Below, piece by piece: positions 14,671 to 23,930 of a DNA stretch of 64,000 bases. Within the stretch, counting starts at the first letter, position 1, and each line of letters starts with the position of its first letter. Both the position numbers and the translations under genes were made by a program. Below the pieces are notes generated by a model that was not told where the DNA came from, ran no database searches, and saw nothing but the letters and a program-made list of their open reading frames with translations. Location: contig NZ_RPDH01000002.1 of the NCBI RefSeq assembly GCF_003813775.1, positions 1,054,001 through 1,118,000 on the forward strand. The letters run 5' to 3'. Source of the DNA: Chitinophaga lutea (GTDB taxonomy: Bacteria > Bacteroidota > Bacteroidia > Chitinophagales > Chitinophagaceae).

Positions 14671-16809
14671 ATGATAAGGTTCGTACTGATTGCAGCACTG
14701 CTGGCAATGAATGCACCCGTATGTTTCGGGCAGCTAAGCATCTATTTTTGCTATGAAACGCGTGAAGTGGGCTGGGCGGAAGGATTAAACAACACGGACG
14801 GGATCCGGGACTCGGAAGCCTGGAAGCATTGTAAGGTCCGGGGCGGCAAAAACCCGGTGATGGAATTCAGCAGGAATGGCTACGGGTGTTATGCCGTGGT
14901 AGCGGGGGTGGATGTGAACAGGGTCAAAACAAACGGCTGGGCGGCAGGCGCCGCCACGCAGGCAGAAGCCATCAGCGCGGCCAAAGCCATGGCCAGAGGC
15001 GCGGGCGCGGTGGAAAGCACCCTCTCCGTACTTGCCGCGGGATGCATCGAAAAGCCGGCCAAACAGGAGCCGGTATGGAGCGAATGGCATTCGGACCCAT
15101 GCCCATACCTGGAATACCGCACCAAAACCCTCGAAGGCTACGACTGGAACTACCAGGTACATGCCTACATCGAGGTGCGATCAAAGTTCAAGGTACCGGT
15201 TACGTTTGTTTTCGAGCTGCTCGACAAAGACGGGCGCGTGCATTTCGGCGACCTGCACAAAGCGCAGCCGGGCGAAAAGATCGCGTTTGTCCATAAAATG
15301 AAAGCCAGCATCATCACGCGGATAAGAATAAAAGACCTGCAAAACGCCAACACGAAGAAGGCTATCACCTGCGACGATGCGGAAGGTGGTAAAACGCAGG
15401 CCGACAAAGACAGGGAAAGCCTGAAGGAAGCCATCGCCGAATACGACGCCCTCGCGCTCCAGACCCCGAACAGCCCCGCCAAAACCAGTATCTGCAACAA
15501 CGCCCTCAATGCCATCATGGGCCGGTACGACGACCAGTATAAACTGAACGCGGTGAACGATGCCATCAGGCGACTCAAAGCCCTGGGCAATCAGCCCGTC
15601 AGCAAACCCGCAGACCTCTCGTCCGACATCCGTGAAATATCGCAAAAAGAGATCGACCTGGTCAACGAAATCAGGTCGGTTGAGCCCAATGCGGCTGTAA
15701 AGCCATGGGAAGGCGCGCCCACCGACAATGCGGCGTTCACCCTGCAAAGAAAAAAAGAGAACGTCGCCTACCTGGAAAACTACCTCGGCAAGGCCACCAC
15801 CAAAGCCGCTGAAGAAAAAGCGGCGAAAGAGAAACAGAAAAACAGTTTCAACGGCCATATGCAGAAGGGCAACGAGGCCATGAACAGTAAAGACTATGCC
15901 GGCGCCATGAGCAGCTACCAGGCCGCCATCAACAGCACCACCGACGCCAACGACCAGGCCATGGCCAGGAGCAGCTACAACCAGGCCCTTGAAGCGAAAA
16001 AAACCGCAGACCGGCAGGTACGGGTGGCGGAAGCCAAAGAGCGCGACAAGGAAGAGGATGCCATCTACACCACCGCCGCCGTTGCAACGGTCGGGGCCAT
16101 GGCCCTGATAAAAGACGGGTACAGCAGCAGGCCCTTTGCAGCCAAGTTCATGCTCGGCCTGGGATATGAGCATTCCCCCATCCTGAGCAACGGCACCGGT
16201 AAATCGTATATCGAAGAACGCAATCTCCTCACCATCCACCTGGGCTTCAACCTGGGCGTGCTGAACAACCGCGCGGTTTCAATCTACATGAAGCCGCAGG
16301 TTAACATCGGCATGAGCGCCTTCATGCCCGGCATCAGCGGCGGGTATGCCAGCTACGGCGCCACCGGTGTGCTGCAACTCGCTACCAGGAAGCATTCGAA
16401 ATTCAATGTATTCGGCGAAGGCGGATGGTTCAAACACAGCGGCACCTTCAAGTACGACGCCGATGCGCAAAACAACACCGCCACGGACGATGTGCGGGAA
16501 GGCAATATGTCGTTTTCCAGGCTGGTATATGGCGGAGGTTTCATGCTGCGGTGGATCAATGACCACGCGGGTAAGGAAACCTATATCAGGCCGGGTGTAT
16601 TCTTCGAACGGCCTTCGTTCTTTACCTCCGAAATCAAACCGGTATTGAGCATGAACCTGCAACTGTACATCTATAGCGCCATACTGCTTGACCTCACTTA
16701 CACGCACAATACGTACATACCCGGCGAGTTGCAGCACCCGGCCACGCTCGAAAAGAAAAACGTCAGTTCATACGGCGTAAAAATCATCCGGCAGGGCAGG
16801 TTATATTAA
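14671..16809 (+). CDS. Envelope protein: DUF4189-like, TPR-like and beta-barrel-like regions
   Basis: The product has 712 residues. A signal peptide (about 1-20, ending CFGQ) is followed by a DUF4189-like region (about 24-125) in which Cys residues flank motifs such as WKHCKVRGGK and GCYAVVAGV. A middle region (about 200-460) is charged and helical, with a TPR-like stretch GNEAMNSKDYAGAMSSYQAAI and a coiled-coil part rich in Ala/Glu/Lys. The final 230 residues alternate polar and aromatic residues like an outer-membrane barrel (FMLGLGYEHSP, LTIHLGFNLGV, GGFMLRWIND) and end in an aromatic residue. I infer an outer-membrane anchored protein with a periplasmic helical part. It is followed after 23 bases by a lipoprotein gene, suggesting an operon. 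Role unknown. Confidence 0.82.
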   Translation: MIRFVLIAALLAMNAPVCFGQLSIYFCYETREVGWAEGLNNTDGIRDSEAWKHCKVRGGKNPVMEFSRNGYGCYAVVAGVDVNRVKTNGWAAGAATQAEAISAAKAMARGAGAVESTLSVLAAGCIEKPAKQEPVWSEWHSDPCPYLEYRTKTLEGYDWNYQVHAYIEVRSKFKVPVTFVFELLDKDGRVHFGDLHKAQPGEKIAFVHKMKASIITRIRIKDLQNANTKKAITCDDAEGGKTQADKDRESLKEAIAEYDALALQTPNSPAKTSICNNALNAIMGRYDDQYKLNAVNDAIRRLKALGNQPVSKPADLSSDIREISQKEIDLVNEIRSVEPNAAVKPWEGAPTDNAAFTLQRKKENVAYLENYLGKATTKAAEEKAAKEKQKNSFNGHMQKGNEAMNSKDYAGAMSSYQAAINSTTDANDQAMARSSYNQALEAKKTADRQVRVAEAKERDKEEDAIYTTAAVATVGAMALIKDGYSSRPFAAKFMLGLGYEHSPILSNGTGKSYIEERNLLTIHLGFNLGVLNNRAVSIYMKPQVNIGMSAFMPGISGGYASYGATGVLQLATRKHSKFNVFGEGGWFKHSGTFKYDADAQNNTATDDVREGNMSFSRLVYGGGFMLRWINDHAGKETYIRPGVFFERPSFFTSEIKPVLSMNLQLYIYSAILLDLTYTHNTYIPGELQHPATLEKKNVSSYGVKIIRQGRLY

Positions 16810-16832
16810 TCATCCAGTAAAAACAGCGCACC

Positions 16833-17417
16833 ATGAAAAAGCATCTATATACGATCATGATCTTTTGTGCGGCACTGACCGCTTCCTGTTCGGAGGAATC
16901 CCCGATTGAGGGCCTGATTGCTTCGAAAGCCTCGGTCGCCACCATCAACGCCGAGATAGCCACCGGCGCCAATAAAACGATCACCCTCAACATCAACCAT
17001 CAAACGCTTTCCCTGCAGATCGTCAGTTCCCGCACAACCGTTAACGGGGTCGAAAGCAGGGATTGCTCCCTCGCGATGGCGAACAATGCGGGCGTTTTCG
17101 CCCTGGTTCCCGGTTCGGCTTACATCAATACCATGGCCGGCGGCACTGAAATATCAGCGGCGGCGTTCGGCAGTCCGTCGTTCAGCGGCACCTTGTATTT
17201 TGTGACGAAACAGCCCAATGCCACCAGCTACAACTATGTCAATACGAACGGCGTGCGCTTCGACAACAGTTATTACATACCCTTCAAGGTAGTGCCCGGC
17301 AACGGGCAGGCCGCGCCGGTGTACGCCTACCTGCACTTCACCATTGCCGCCGAAAAGGTGACCCTTCATAAAATGGTTTACCGGACTTCCGGCAGCCTGT
17401 CGGCAGGCGGAGAATAA
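16833..17417 (+). CDS. Lipoprotein of unknown function
   Basis: A 194-residue protein with a lipoprotein signal (MKKHLYTIMIFCAALTASC, lipidated Cys19) and a beta-rich body. No catalytic motif is visible. It starts 23 bases after the large envelope protein and is followed by a strong terminator (17450-17483), so the two form one transcript. The Ser/Glu residues after the lipidated Cys may affect surface export in Bacteroidota, but I cannot judge this. The family is not one I recognise. Confidence 0.82.
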   Translation: MKKHLYTIMIFCAALTASCSEESPIEGLIASKASVATINAEIATGANKTITLNINHQTLSLQIVSSRTTVNGVESRDCSLAMANNAGVFALVPGSAYINTMAGGTEISAAAFGSPSFSGTLYFVTKQPNATSYNYVNTNGVRFDNSYYIPFKVVPGNGQAAPVYAYLHFTIAAEKVTLHKMVYRTSGSLSAGGE

Positions 17418-17449
17418 ACAACCCGCTTCGAGTCTATACATGATCACCC

Positions 17450-17483
17450 GGGCACATCCCATGATGGAGGATGTGCCCTTTTT
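17450..17483 (+). terminator. Rho-independent terminator
   Basis: GGGCACATCC and GGATGTGCCC are perfect 10-base arms around a 9-base loop, followed by CTTTTT-type sequence. It ends the 14671-17417 operon ahead of lacI. Confidence 0.85.
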
Positions 17484-17549
17484 CCATCCGCCCATACCCG
17501 TTCCCTACCCTGCAACGCCCCTTTACCGGCAAATTTTTTCCAGCCAAAA

Positions 17550-17581
17550 TTTGTTTACTTAAACGTTTAAGCATATTTTTA
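17550..17581 (+). promoter_or_regulatory. Promoter of the LacI-family gene
   Basis: TTTG (17550-17553), 20-base spacer, TATTTTTA (17574-17581), close to the Bacteroidota consensus. The LacI operator palindrome lies wholly in the spacer, so bound repressor would block the polymerase: autoregulation. Confidence 0.6.
17558..17571. promoter_or_regulatory. LacI-family operator 1
   Basis: CTTAAACGTTTAAG is a perfect 14-base palindrome with the central CG typical of LacI-family operators. Near-identical copies occur at 18699, 33268 and 36074. Confidence 0.8.
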
Positions 17582-17586
17582 TCCTT

Positions 17587-18600
17587 ATGAAGAAAAAAAC
17601 CTCGCTGAAAGATATTGCCCTCGAGGCAGGCGTGTCTACCGCGCTCGTATCTTACGTTCTCACCAACAAGGAAGAGAAAGCGAGGGTGGGCCAGGAAATG
17701 GCGAAAAAGATCCGGAAAATAGCCCAGAAGCTCAACTATCAGCCCAATCACATCGCCCGCAGTCTCAAGAGCGGCCGGTCGGATACCATCGGGCTGATCG
17801 TTGCGGACATTTCCAACCCCTTCTTCGGGAACATCGCCCGCACCATCGAAGATGAAGCCAAGCGGAATAATTATACGGTGATCTTCGGCAGCTCCGATGA
17901 GAACCTCGACAAATCCGGCGATCTCATCAACGTACTGCTGAACCGCCAGGTGGACGGGCTCATCCTCATCCCTACCGAGGGCTCGGAACAGCAGATCAAA
18001 CAGCTCCGGAAACAGCCCGTGCCGTTTGTATTGATCGACCGGTATTTTCCGCAGATCCCCGTGAGCCAGATCGGCATCAACAATTTCCAGGCGTCGTATA
18101 ACGCCATTACCCACCTGGTTAAAACAGGGCATCAACGCATCGGCATGATCGCGTATAAAACGGCGCTGTTCCACATCAACGAACGCAAGCGCGGGTACAC
18201 CGAGGCCCTGGCGGACAACAAGCAGGCCAGCATGATGAAACTGGCCCGGTACTCCCACATCCGCGAAGAAACCCGGCAGGCGATCGACGAGCTGCTGCAG
18301 GGCCGCAAGCCGGCGGACGCGGTGTTCTTCGCCACCAACAGTCTTGCCATCGAAGGATTAAAATACATCAACGAACTGGGCATAAAAGTACCCGAAGAAC
18401 TTGCCGTAGTGAGTTTTGACGAAAGTGAGGCCTTCGACCTCTATTATTCCCCGATCACCTTCATCCGCCAGCCGATACTGGAAATGGGAAACGCCGCCGT
18501 GCGCGTGTTGCTGGAACATATCAAAAACGGCGAGAAGAAACCGGAGAACATCTGTATCGATACGGAACTGGTGATCAGGCAATCCAGCAGCCGCCGCTGA
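17587..18600 (+). CDS. LacI-family repressor of the polysaccharide locus
   Basis: A 337-residue regulator. The N-terminal HTH (TSLKDIALEAGVSTALVSYV, about 5-25) and hinge helix (NYQPNHIARSLKSGRS, about 52-67) precede a periplasmic-binding-protein-like effector domain starting TIGLIVADISNPFFGNIA. The effector pocket shows the usual DR(Y) and SFDESEAFDLYYSPITFIRQP segments near the end. It is cytosolic and dimeric by family. Its own promoter carries a palindromic operator, repeated upstream of the GH172 operon, susC and GH116, so I infer that it represses the whole locus and is released by a sugar or sugar acid from the pathway. The effector cannot be read from sequence. Confidence 0.96.
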   Translation: MKKKTSLKDIALEAGVSTALVSYVLTNKEEKARVGQEMAKKIRKIAQKLNYQPNHIARSLKSGRSDTIGLIVADISNPFFGNIARTIEDEAKRNNYTVIFGSSDENLDKSGDLINVLLNRQVDGLILIPTEGSEQQIKQLRKQPVPFVLIDRYFPQIPVSQIGINNFQASYNAITHLVKTGHQRIGMIAYKTALFHINERKRGYTEALADNKQASMMKLARYSHIREETRQAIDELLQGRKPADAVFFATNSLAIEGLKYINELGIKVPEELAVVSFDESEAFDLYYSPITFIRQPILEMGNAAVRVLLEHIKNGEKKPENICIDTELVIRQSSSRR

Positions 18601-18698
18601 CACGCACAGACCACGTAAGGAACATACAACAACTTTAGCATCAGCATAGAACGGAACTGAACGACCACGTGCACATGAAAACAGACATCGTCAACACT

Positions 18699-18714
18699 GC
18701 TTAAACGATAAAGC
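18699..18714. promoter_or_regulatory. LacI-family operator 2
   Basis: GCTTAAACGATAAAGC matches the perfect site at 36074 in 14 of 16 positions. It lies 26 bases before the GH172 start codon. Confidence 0.7.
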
Positions 18715-18740
18715 AACATTATACCATAAAGTCACAACGT

Positions 18741-19877
18741 ATGAAAAAACTGCTCCTGATCGCGCTGGCGGCCGGCATCTACGGTTCCGCACAGGCCCAG
18801 AAAACCTTCAACGGGCTCGATACCCACATCGGCAACCTGTACCGCCTCTCCGACGCCAAAACCCGGTCTATCAGCCCGGAAAACTTCACCGGCGAGCCCG
18901 GCAAAGGCGGCATGGCCACCCTCGAACAGGGCAATGCCCGCAATGCCGCGCGCGACCTCGGTCAGGGCTGGAAAGTCAATCCCTACATCCATATCGAACC
19001 GGGCAAGACCTTCACCCTCGCGGAAATCAACGGCTCCGGGGCCATCCAGCACATCTGGATGACGCCTACCGGCAACTGGCGTTATTCCATCCTCCGCTTC
19101 TACTGGGACGATGAAACCACGCCTTCCGTGGAAGTGCCCGTGGGCGATTTCTTCGGCATGGGCTGGGGCGAATATGCGCAGATGAATTCCCTCGCGGTGA
19201 CCGTTAACCCGGGCAGCGCATTCAACTGCTACTGGACGATGCCCTTCCGCAAGAAGTGCAAAATCACGATGGAGAATATCAACACCGAACGCATGACGCT
19301 CTACTACCAGGTGGACTACACGCTTACCGAAGTGCCGGAAGATGCGGGGTATTTCCACGCGCAGTTCCGCCGCAGCAACCCGGTAAAGGGAGCGGATTTC
19401 ACGCTGATCGACGGCATCAAGGGCAAAGGGCAGTATGTGGGCACCTACCTCGCCTGGGGCGTGAATAACAACGGCTGGTGGGGAGAAGGCGAGATCAAGT
19501 TCTTCATGGACGGCGACACCAAATTCCCGACCATCTGCGGCACCGGCACGGAAGACTATTTCTGCGGCTCCTATAATTTCGACAACAAAGGCAAATACCA
19601 GGAATTCTCGACACCCTACGCCGGCCTGCACCAGGTGATACGGCCGGACGGGCTGTACAAATCGCAGCAGCGCTTCGGTATGTACCGCTGGCATATCACC
19701 GACCCCATCCGTTTCGAAAAAGACCTGAAGGTCACCATCCAGGACCTGGGCTGGCGCAGCGGCGGCAGGTACCTGCCCCAGCAGTCGGACATCAGCAGCG
19801 TAGTATTCTGGTACCAGCGCGAGCCGCATGCGCCGTTCCCGAAACTGCCTTCAAAAGACGATATGGAAGTAAACTAA
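18741..19877 (+). CDS. Secreted GH172 (DUF2961) glycoside hydrolase
   Basis: A 378-residue protein with a signal peptide (1-20, ending GSAQAQ) and a near-full-length DUF2961 domain: SPENFTGEPGKGGMATLEQG (45-64), GSGAIQHIWMTP (98-109), RFYWDDETTPSVEVPVGDFFG (119-139), WTMPFRKKCKI, and the signature GTGTEDYFCGSYNF (267-280). DUF2961 is CAZy family GH172, whose known members act on difructose dianhydride I and, in D-arabinan degraders, as exo-alpha-D-arabinofuranosidases. It is the first gene of an operon that runs through aldehyde dehydrogenase, SDR, dehydratases and a permease, and it has its own LacI operator. I infer release of a D-arabinofuranose-type sugar in the periplasm; a fructofuranosidase role is the alternative. 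Confidence 0.9.
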   Translation: MKKLLLIALAAGIYGSAQAQKTFNGLDTHIGNLYRLSDAKTRSISPENFTGEPGKGGMATLEQGNARNAARDLGQGWKVNPYIHIEPGKTFTLAEINGSGAIQHIWMTPTGNWRYSILRFYWDDETTPSVEVPVGDFFGMGWGEYAQMNSLAVTVNPGSAFNCYWTMPFRKKCKITMENINTERMTLYYQVDYTLTEVPEDAGYFHAQFRRSNPVKGADFTLIDGIKGKGQYVGTYLAWGVNNNGWWGEGEIKFFMDGDTKFPTICGTGTEDYFCGSYNFDNKGKYQEFSTPYAGLHQVIRPDGLYKSQQRFGMYRWHITDPIRFEKDLKVTIQDLGWRSGGRYLPQQSDISSVVFWYQREPHAPFPKLPSKDDMEVN

Positions 19878-19899
19878 ACAGCCGAATAAAAATCACATC

Positions 19900-21450
19900 A
19901 TGCACGAGCCCGGATCACAACTCATAGGCAATACAGACAGCGCCGAAGGGCAACAGACCTTTCAGGCCTTCAGCCCGCAGCGGCAGGAATGGCTCACGCC
20001 TTCATTCCGCGAGGCGACGGCGGAAGAAATCAACCGCGCCGTCATGCTGGCGGCGGCGGCATTCAGCACTTACAAAAAAACGGACGGCGCGCAACGCGCG
20101 GCTTTCCTGCGCGCCATCGCGGACGGCATCGTTGCGCTCGGCGACGAGCTCATCAACACTGCCTCCGCTGAAAGCGGGCTGCCCCTGATGCGCCTGCAGG
20201 GTGAGCGCGACCGTACCACCAACCAGCTCCGGCTTTTCGCGGACCTCATCACGGAAGGCTCGTGGGTAAACGCGCGGATAGACAAAGGCGCCCCGGACGT
20301 CCGGCAGATACAGATACCGCTGGGCGTGGTGGCCGTTTTCGGCGCGAGCAACTTCCCGCTGGCCTTTTCCGTGGCGGGCGGCGATACGGCCGCGGCACTG
20401 GCCGCGGGTTGCACCGTGGTATGTAAAGCACACCCCGCACATCCGCATACCTCGCACCTTGTGGCTGAAGCCATACGCAAGGCCGCCGGCCAGACCGGCA
20501 TGCCCGAAGGTGTATTCTCCCTGTTGCATGGCGCCACCATCGCAACAGGCCAGCAGCTGGCCGTTCATCCATTATTGTCCGCCATCGCCTTTACGGGCTC
20601 CTTCAAAGGCGGCAAGGCGCTATACGACACGGCTACACGCAGGGCCGTGCCCATCCCCGTGTTCGCGGAAATGGGCAGCGTGAACCCGGTTTTTTTCCTG
20701 CCGGGCATTCTGAAAGAAAAAGGGGAAACCCTGGCCACGCAGTTCCTGCAATCGCTCACCATGGGCGTGGGGCAGTTCTGCACCAACCCGGGGCTGTTCA
20801 TCACACACGCGGAAAACGGCGCGTTCATGGACACGCTGCAAAAGAACATCGCCGCATTGCCCGCGGGCTGCATGCTGACGCCGGGCATCCTGGATGCGTA
20901 CAACAAAGGGCTCGGGCAACTGCGGCAGGCCGGCGCACAGGTGCTGGGCAAAGCGGAAGGCAACGCACACGAAGCCGCCCCTGCCCTTCTGCAGATCAGC
21001 GTACAGCAGGCCATCGCCAACCCGGCGCTGTGCCATGAAGTGTTCGGTCCCTCGTCCCTGCACATCCGTGCAAACGGTCCGCAGGAGCTGTACAGTCTTG
21101 CCGCGGCGCTGGAAGGCCAACTCACCGCCACCATTCACGGCACGGAAGAAGACCTCCGGCAGCATGCCGGGCTGGTGGACATTCTCCGGGAAAAAGCCGG
21201 CCGGCTCGTGATCAACGGTTTTCCTACAGGCGTGGCCGTTAATCATGCCATGGTGCACGGCGGTCCCTGGCCGGCCACCACACCGGCGGCGGGCACCTCC
21301 GTGGGCACGGCGGCCATTTACCGCTTCTGCAGGCCGGTGTGTTACCAGGACTTCCCTGCTTACCTGCTGCCGCCGGAGCTCCAGGACGGCAACCCGCTGG
21401 GCATCTGGCGGCTGCTGAACGGGCAGTTCTCCAAAGAGGCGCTGCAGTAA
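19900..21450 (+). CDS. Alpha-ketoglutarate semialdehyde dehydrogenase
   Basis: A 516-residue NADP-type aldehyde dehydrogenase of the 2,5-dioxovalerate dehydrogenase family. Catalytic residues are visible: Asn151 in FGASNFPLA, Glu257 in FAEMGSVNP and the nucleophile Cys294 in GQFCTNPG; SFKGG (234-238) is the cofactor-binding turn. The AFGASNFPLAFS and FCTNPGLF signatures are those of the KGSADH subgroup. It oxidises alpha-ketoglutarate semialdehyde to alpha-ketoglutarate, the last step of non-phosphorylating oxidative pathways for pentoses and hexaric acids. Paired with the FAH-type dehydratase at 25161 it completes a route from 2-keto-3-deoxy-pentonate to the TCA cycle. It starts 22 bases after the GH172 gene. 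Cytosolic. Confidence 0.95.
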   Translation: MHEPGSQLIGNTDSAEGQQTFQAFSPQRQEWLTPSFREATAEEINRAVMLAAAAFSTYKKTDGAQRAAFLRAIADGIVALGDELINTASAESGLPLMRLQGERDRTTNQLRLFADLITEGSWVNARIDKGAPDVRQIQIPLGVVAVFGASNFPLAFSVAGGDTAAALAAGCTVVCKAHPAHPHTSHLVAEAIRKAAGQTGMPEGVFSLLHGATIATGQQLAVHPLLSAIAFTGSFKGGKALYDTATRRAVPIPVFAEMGSVNPVFFLPGILKEKGETLATQFLQSLTMGVGQFCTNPGLFITHAENGAFMDTLQKNIAALPAGCMLTPGILDAYNKGLGQLRQAGAQVLGKAEGNAHEAAPALLQISVQQAIANPALCHEVFGPSSLHIRANGPQELYSLAAALEGQLTATIHGTEEDLRQHAGLVDILREKAGRLVINGFPTGVAVNHAMVHGGPWPATTPAAGTSVGTAAIYRFCRPVCYQDFPAYLLPPELQDGNPLGIWRLLNGQFSKEALQ

Positions 21451-21490
21451 CACATTTGTTCATCTCTATTTCCTAAAACATACTTTATTT

Positions 21491-22273
21491 ATGGACCTGG
21501 GTTTAAAAGACAAGATCATCATCGTGACAGGAGGCGCCAAAGGCATCGGCGCGGCGATTTCAGCCGTGCTCGCAGAAGAAGGCGCCATTCCCGTGATCAT
21601 CGGCAGGAATGAAGAAGACAACCTCCAGCACCTGGCCCATATCGAACGGTCCGGCGGCCAAGGCTGGCAGGTAACGGCCGAGCTCACCGAGCCCGACGAA
21701 TGCAGGGAAGCGGTGAAAGCCATCGCGGCGAAGTTCGGCAGGATAGACGGGCTGGTGAACAACGCGGGCATCAACGATGGTGTGGGGCTGGAACACGGCG
21801 GGTATGAAAAGTTCATGCGGTCGCTGCACCGCAACCTCGTGCACTATTACCTCATCGCGCACCATGCGCTGCCTTACCTGAAAAAGAACAAGGGCGCCAT
21901 CGTCAACATCAGTTCCAAAACCGCGGAAACCGGCCAGGGCAACACTTCCGCCTATGCCGCCGCGAATGGCGGGCGCAATGCCCTCACCCGCGAATGGGCC
22001 GTGGAGCTGCTGCCCTACTCCATCCGCGTGAACGCCATCGTGGTGGCCGAATCATGGACGCCGCTTTACGAAAACTGGATCAATACCTTCAACGATAAAG
22101 AAAGCAAACTGGCCGGCATACTCGCCGGCATCCCGCTCGAGAAACGGATGACGACGCCTGAAGAAATCGCCCAGACGGCGGCTTTTCTGCTCTCGTCCAA
22201 ATCCAGCCACACCACGGGCCAGCTTATTCATGTGGACGGCGGGTATGTGCACCTCGACCGGGCCCTGAAATAA
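21491..22273 (+). CDS. SDR sugar dehydrogenase (L-fucose/D-arabinose type), catalytic Lys replaced
   Basis: A 260-residue short-chain dehydrogenase. The cofactor motif TGGAKGIG (13-20) and NNAG (90-93) are intact, and the C-terminal GQLIHVDGGYVHLDR resembles L-fucose dehydrogenase-type SDRs. In the active site Ser141/142 and Tyr155 are present, but the residue four after the Tyr is Asn159 (YAAAN) instead of the usual Lys. That could reduce or alter activity, or be a subgroup feature. L-fucose and D-arabinose share the configuration at C2-C4, so enzymes of this subgroup often take both; oxidation at C1 would give the aldonolactone. It sits in the operon between KGSADH and the UxaA-type dehydratase. 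The exact substrate is inferred from context. Confidence 0.88.
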   Translation: MDLGLKDKIIIVTGGAKGIGAAISAVLAEEGAIPVIIGRNEEDNLQHLAHIERSGGQGWQVTAELTEPDECREAVKAIAAKFGRIDGLVNNAGINDGVGLEHGGYEKFMRSLHRNLVHYYLIAHHALPYLKKNKGAIVNISSKTAETGQGNTSAYAAANGGRNALTREWAVELLPYSIRVNAIVVAESWTPLYENWINTFNDKESKLAGILAGIPLEKRMTTPEEIAQTAAFLLSSKSSHTTGQLIHVDGGYVHLDRALK

Positions 22274-22292
22274 ACCTTCCAACTCCATTCAT

Positions 22293-23894
22293 ATGCGCCA
22301 ACAGATCATTCAGATACATCCTAAAGACAACGTGTGGGCCGCCCTCCAGGACGTACCGGCCGGTACCGCCATCAACGGCGTGACGGCCGTGCGCGACGTG
22401 GCGGCGAAACATAAACTGACGAAAGAATTCATTCCCAAAAACGGGCCCGTGATCATGTACGGTGTGCTGGTGGGGCTTGCCAACGAAGACCTGCCCGCCG
22501 GTGAACTGGTGACCACCAGAAACATCCGCCATGCTTCCGGCAGTTTCTCCGTGAAAGAAGAAAGGCACACGGAATGGGAGCGCCCCGACGTTTCCCGCTG
22601 GGCGCAGCGTACGTTCATGGGTTACCACCGCTCCGACGGGCGCGTGGGCACCGGTAACTACTGGGTGATCATCCCCATGGTGTTCTGCGAAAACCGCAAC
22701 GTACAAACGCTGCACAAAGTGCTGGTGAACGAGCTGGGCTACACCCAAGCCAACCCTTACGAAACCATGCTGCGGCAGCTGCTTCACAGCACCGCGCCCG
22801 AGCAGCCTTTACCGGCGCAGAGCCGCAGGTTCGCCAATATCGACGGCATCAAACTGCTGAGCCATACCCTGGGCTGCGGCGGCACGAAAGACGACGCACG
22901 CACGCTCTGCGGGCTGCTGGCCGGGTACATCACCCATCCCAACGTAGCGGGCGCCACCGTGCTGAGCCTGGGCTGCCAGAACGCGCAGCTGGAAATGCTG
23001 CAGGAAGAAATCGAAAAAAGAGTGCCCGGCTTCGACAGGCCGGTGATCTGCCTGGAGCAGCAAAAGATCGGTTCCGAAAAAGACCTGATGGAACAGGCGC
23101 TGCAACGCACGTTCGAAGGCCTTGCAAAAGCCAACGAACAGCAACGCGCGCCCGCACCGCTGAGCAAGCTGATCATCGGCATGGAATGCGGCGGCTCCGA
23201 CGGCTTCTCCGGCATCTCCGCCAACCCCGCCGTAGGGCGCGTAGCGGACATTGTGGTAGCGCTCGGCGGTTCCGTCATTCTCTCCGAATTCCCGGAGCTG
23301 TGCGGCGTGGAACAGGAACTGAGCGACCGTTGTGTAGACACCACCCTTGCCGCCCGTTATACCCAGCTGATGCGGGAATACGCCGCCCGCGCGGAAGCGG
23401 TAGGCTCCGGCTTCGACTCCAACCCTTCCGCCGGCAACATCCGCGACGGGCTCATCACCGACGCCATCAAATCCGCGGGCGCCGCTAAAAAAGGCGGTTC
23501 CTCGCCGGTGACCGATGTGATCGACTATCCCGGACGCGTTTCGAAACCCGGTCTGGCCCTGCTGTGCACACCCGGCAGCGACGTGGAATCCACCACCGCC
23601 GAAGTAGGCGCCGGCGCCAACATCGTACTGTTCACCACCGGCCTCGGTACGCCCACCGGCAACCCGGTGACGCCCGTGCTCAAATTGTCGACCAACACCA
23701 GGCTGGCCACTAAAATGCAGGACATCATCGACCTCGATACCGGCCCCATCATCAGCGGCGAAGCGTCTATCGACGAAGTGGCCGCCCGTATCATGGATCT
23801 GGTGATCGACACGGCGGGCGGACAATACACCGCCAAAGCGCAGGTGCTGGAGCAGGACGATTTTATTCCATGGAAAAGAGGCGTATCGCTTTAA
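22293..23894 (+). CDS. UxaA-family sugar-acid dehydratase (altronate dehydratase-like)
   Basis: A 533-residue member of the altronate/galactarate dehydratase family. A SAF-type N-terminal domain (about 8-95, containing AALQDVPAGTAINGVT and DLPAGELVTTRNIRH) is joined to the UxaA catalytic part with MGYHRSDGRVGTGNYWVIIP, LLSHTLGCGG, GATVLSLGCQN, IGMECGGSDGFSGISANPA and NPVTPVLKLSTNT. The Cys-rich glycine loops are the iron-dependent active-site motifs of the family. It removes water from an aldonate to give a 2-keto-3-deoxy acid. In this operon D-arabinonate (or L-fuconate) is the most likely substrate, replacing the enolase-type dehydratase used in other organisms. It starts 19 bases after the SDR gene. 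Confidence 0.92.
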   Translation: MRQQIIQIHPKDNVWAALQDVPAGTAINGVTAVRDVAAKHKLTKEFIPKNGPVIMYGVLVGLANEDLPAGELVTTRNIRHASGSFSVKEERHTEWERPDVSRWAQRTFMGYHRSDGRVGTGNYWVIIPMVFCENRNVQTLHKVLVNELGYTQANPYETMLRQLLHSTAPEQPLPAQSRRFANIDGIKLLSHTLGCGGTKDDARTLCGLLAGYITHPNVAGATVLSLGCQNAQLEMLQEEIEKRVPGFDRPVICLEQQKIGSEKDLMEQALQRTFEGLAKANEQQRAPAPLSKLIIGMECGGSDGFSGISANPAVGRVADIVVALGGSVILSEFPELCGVEQELSDRCVDTTLAARYTQLMREYAARAEAVGSGFDSNPSAGNIRDGLITDAIKSAGAAKKGGSSPVTDVIDYPGRVSKPGLALLCTPGSDVESTTAEVGAGANIVLFTTGLGTPTGNPVTPVLKLSTNTRLATKMQDIIDLDTGPIISGEASIDEVAARIMDLVIDTAGGQYTAKAQVLEQDDFIPWKRGVSL

Positions 23895-23930
23895 CACAAC
23901 AACATTTTATACCACATTAATTCCTTAGTT

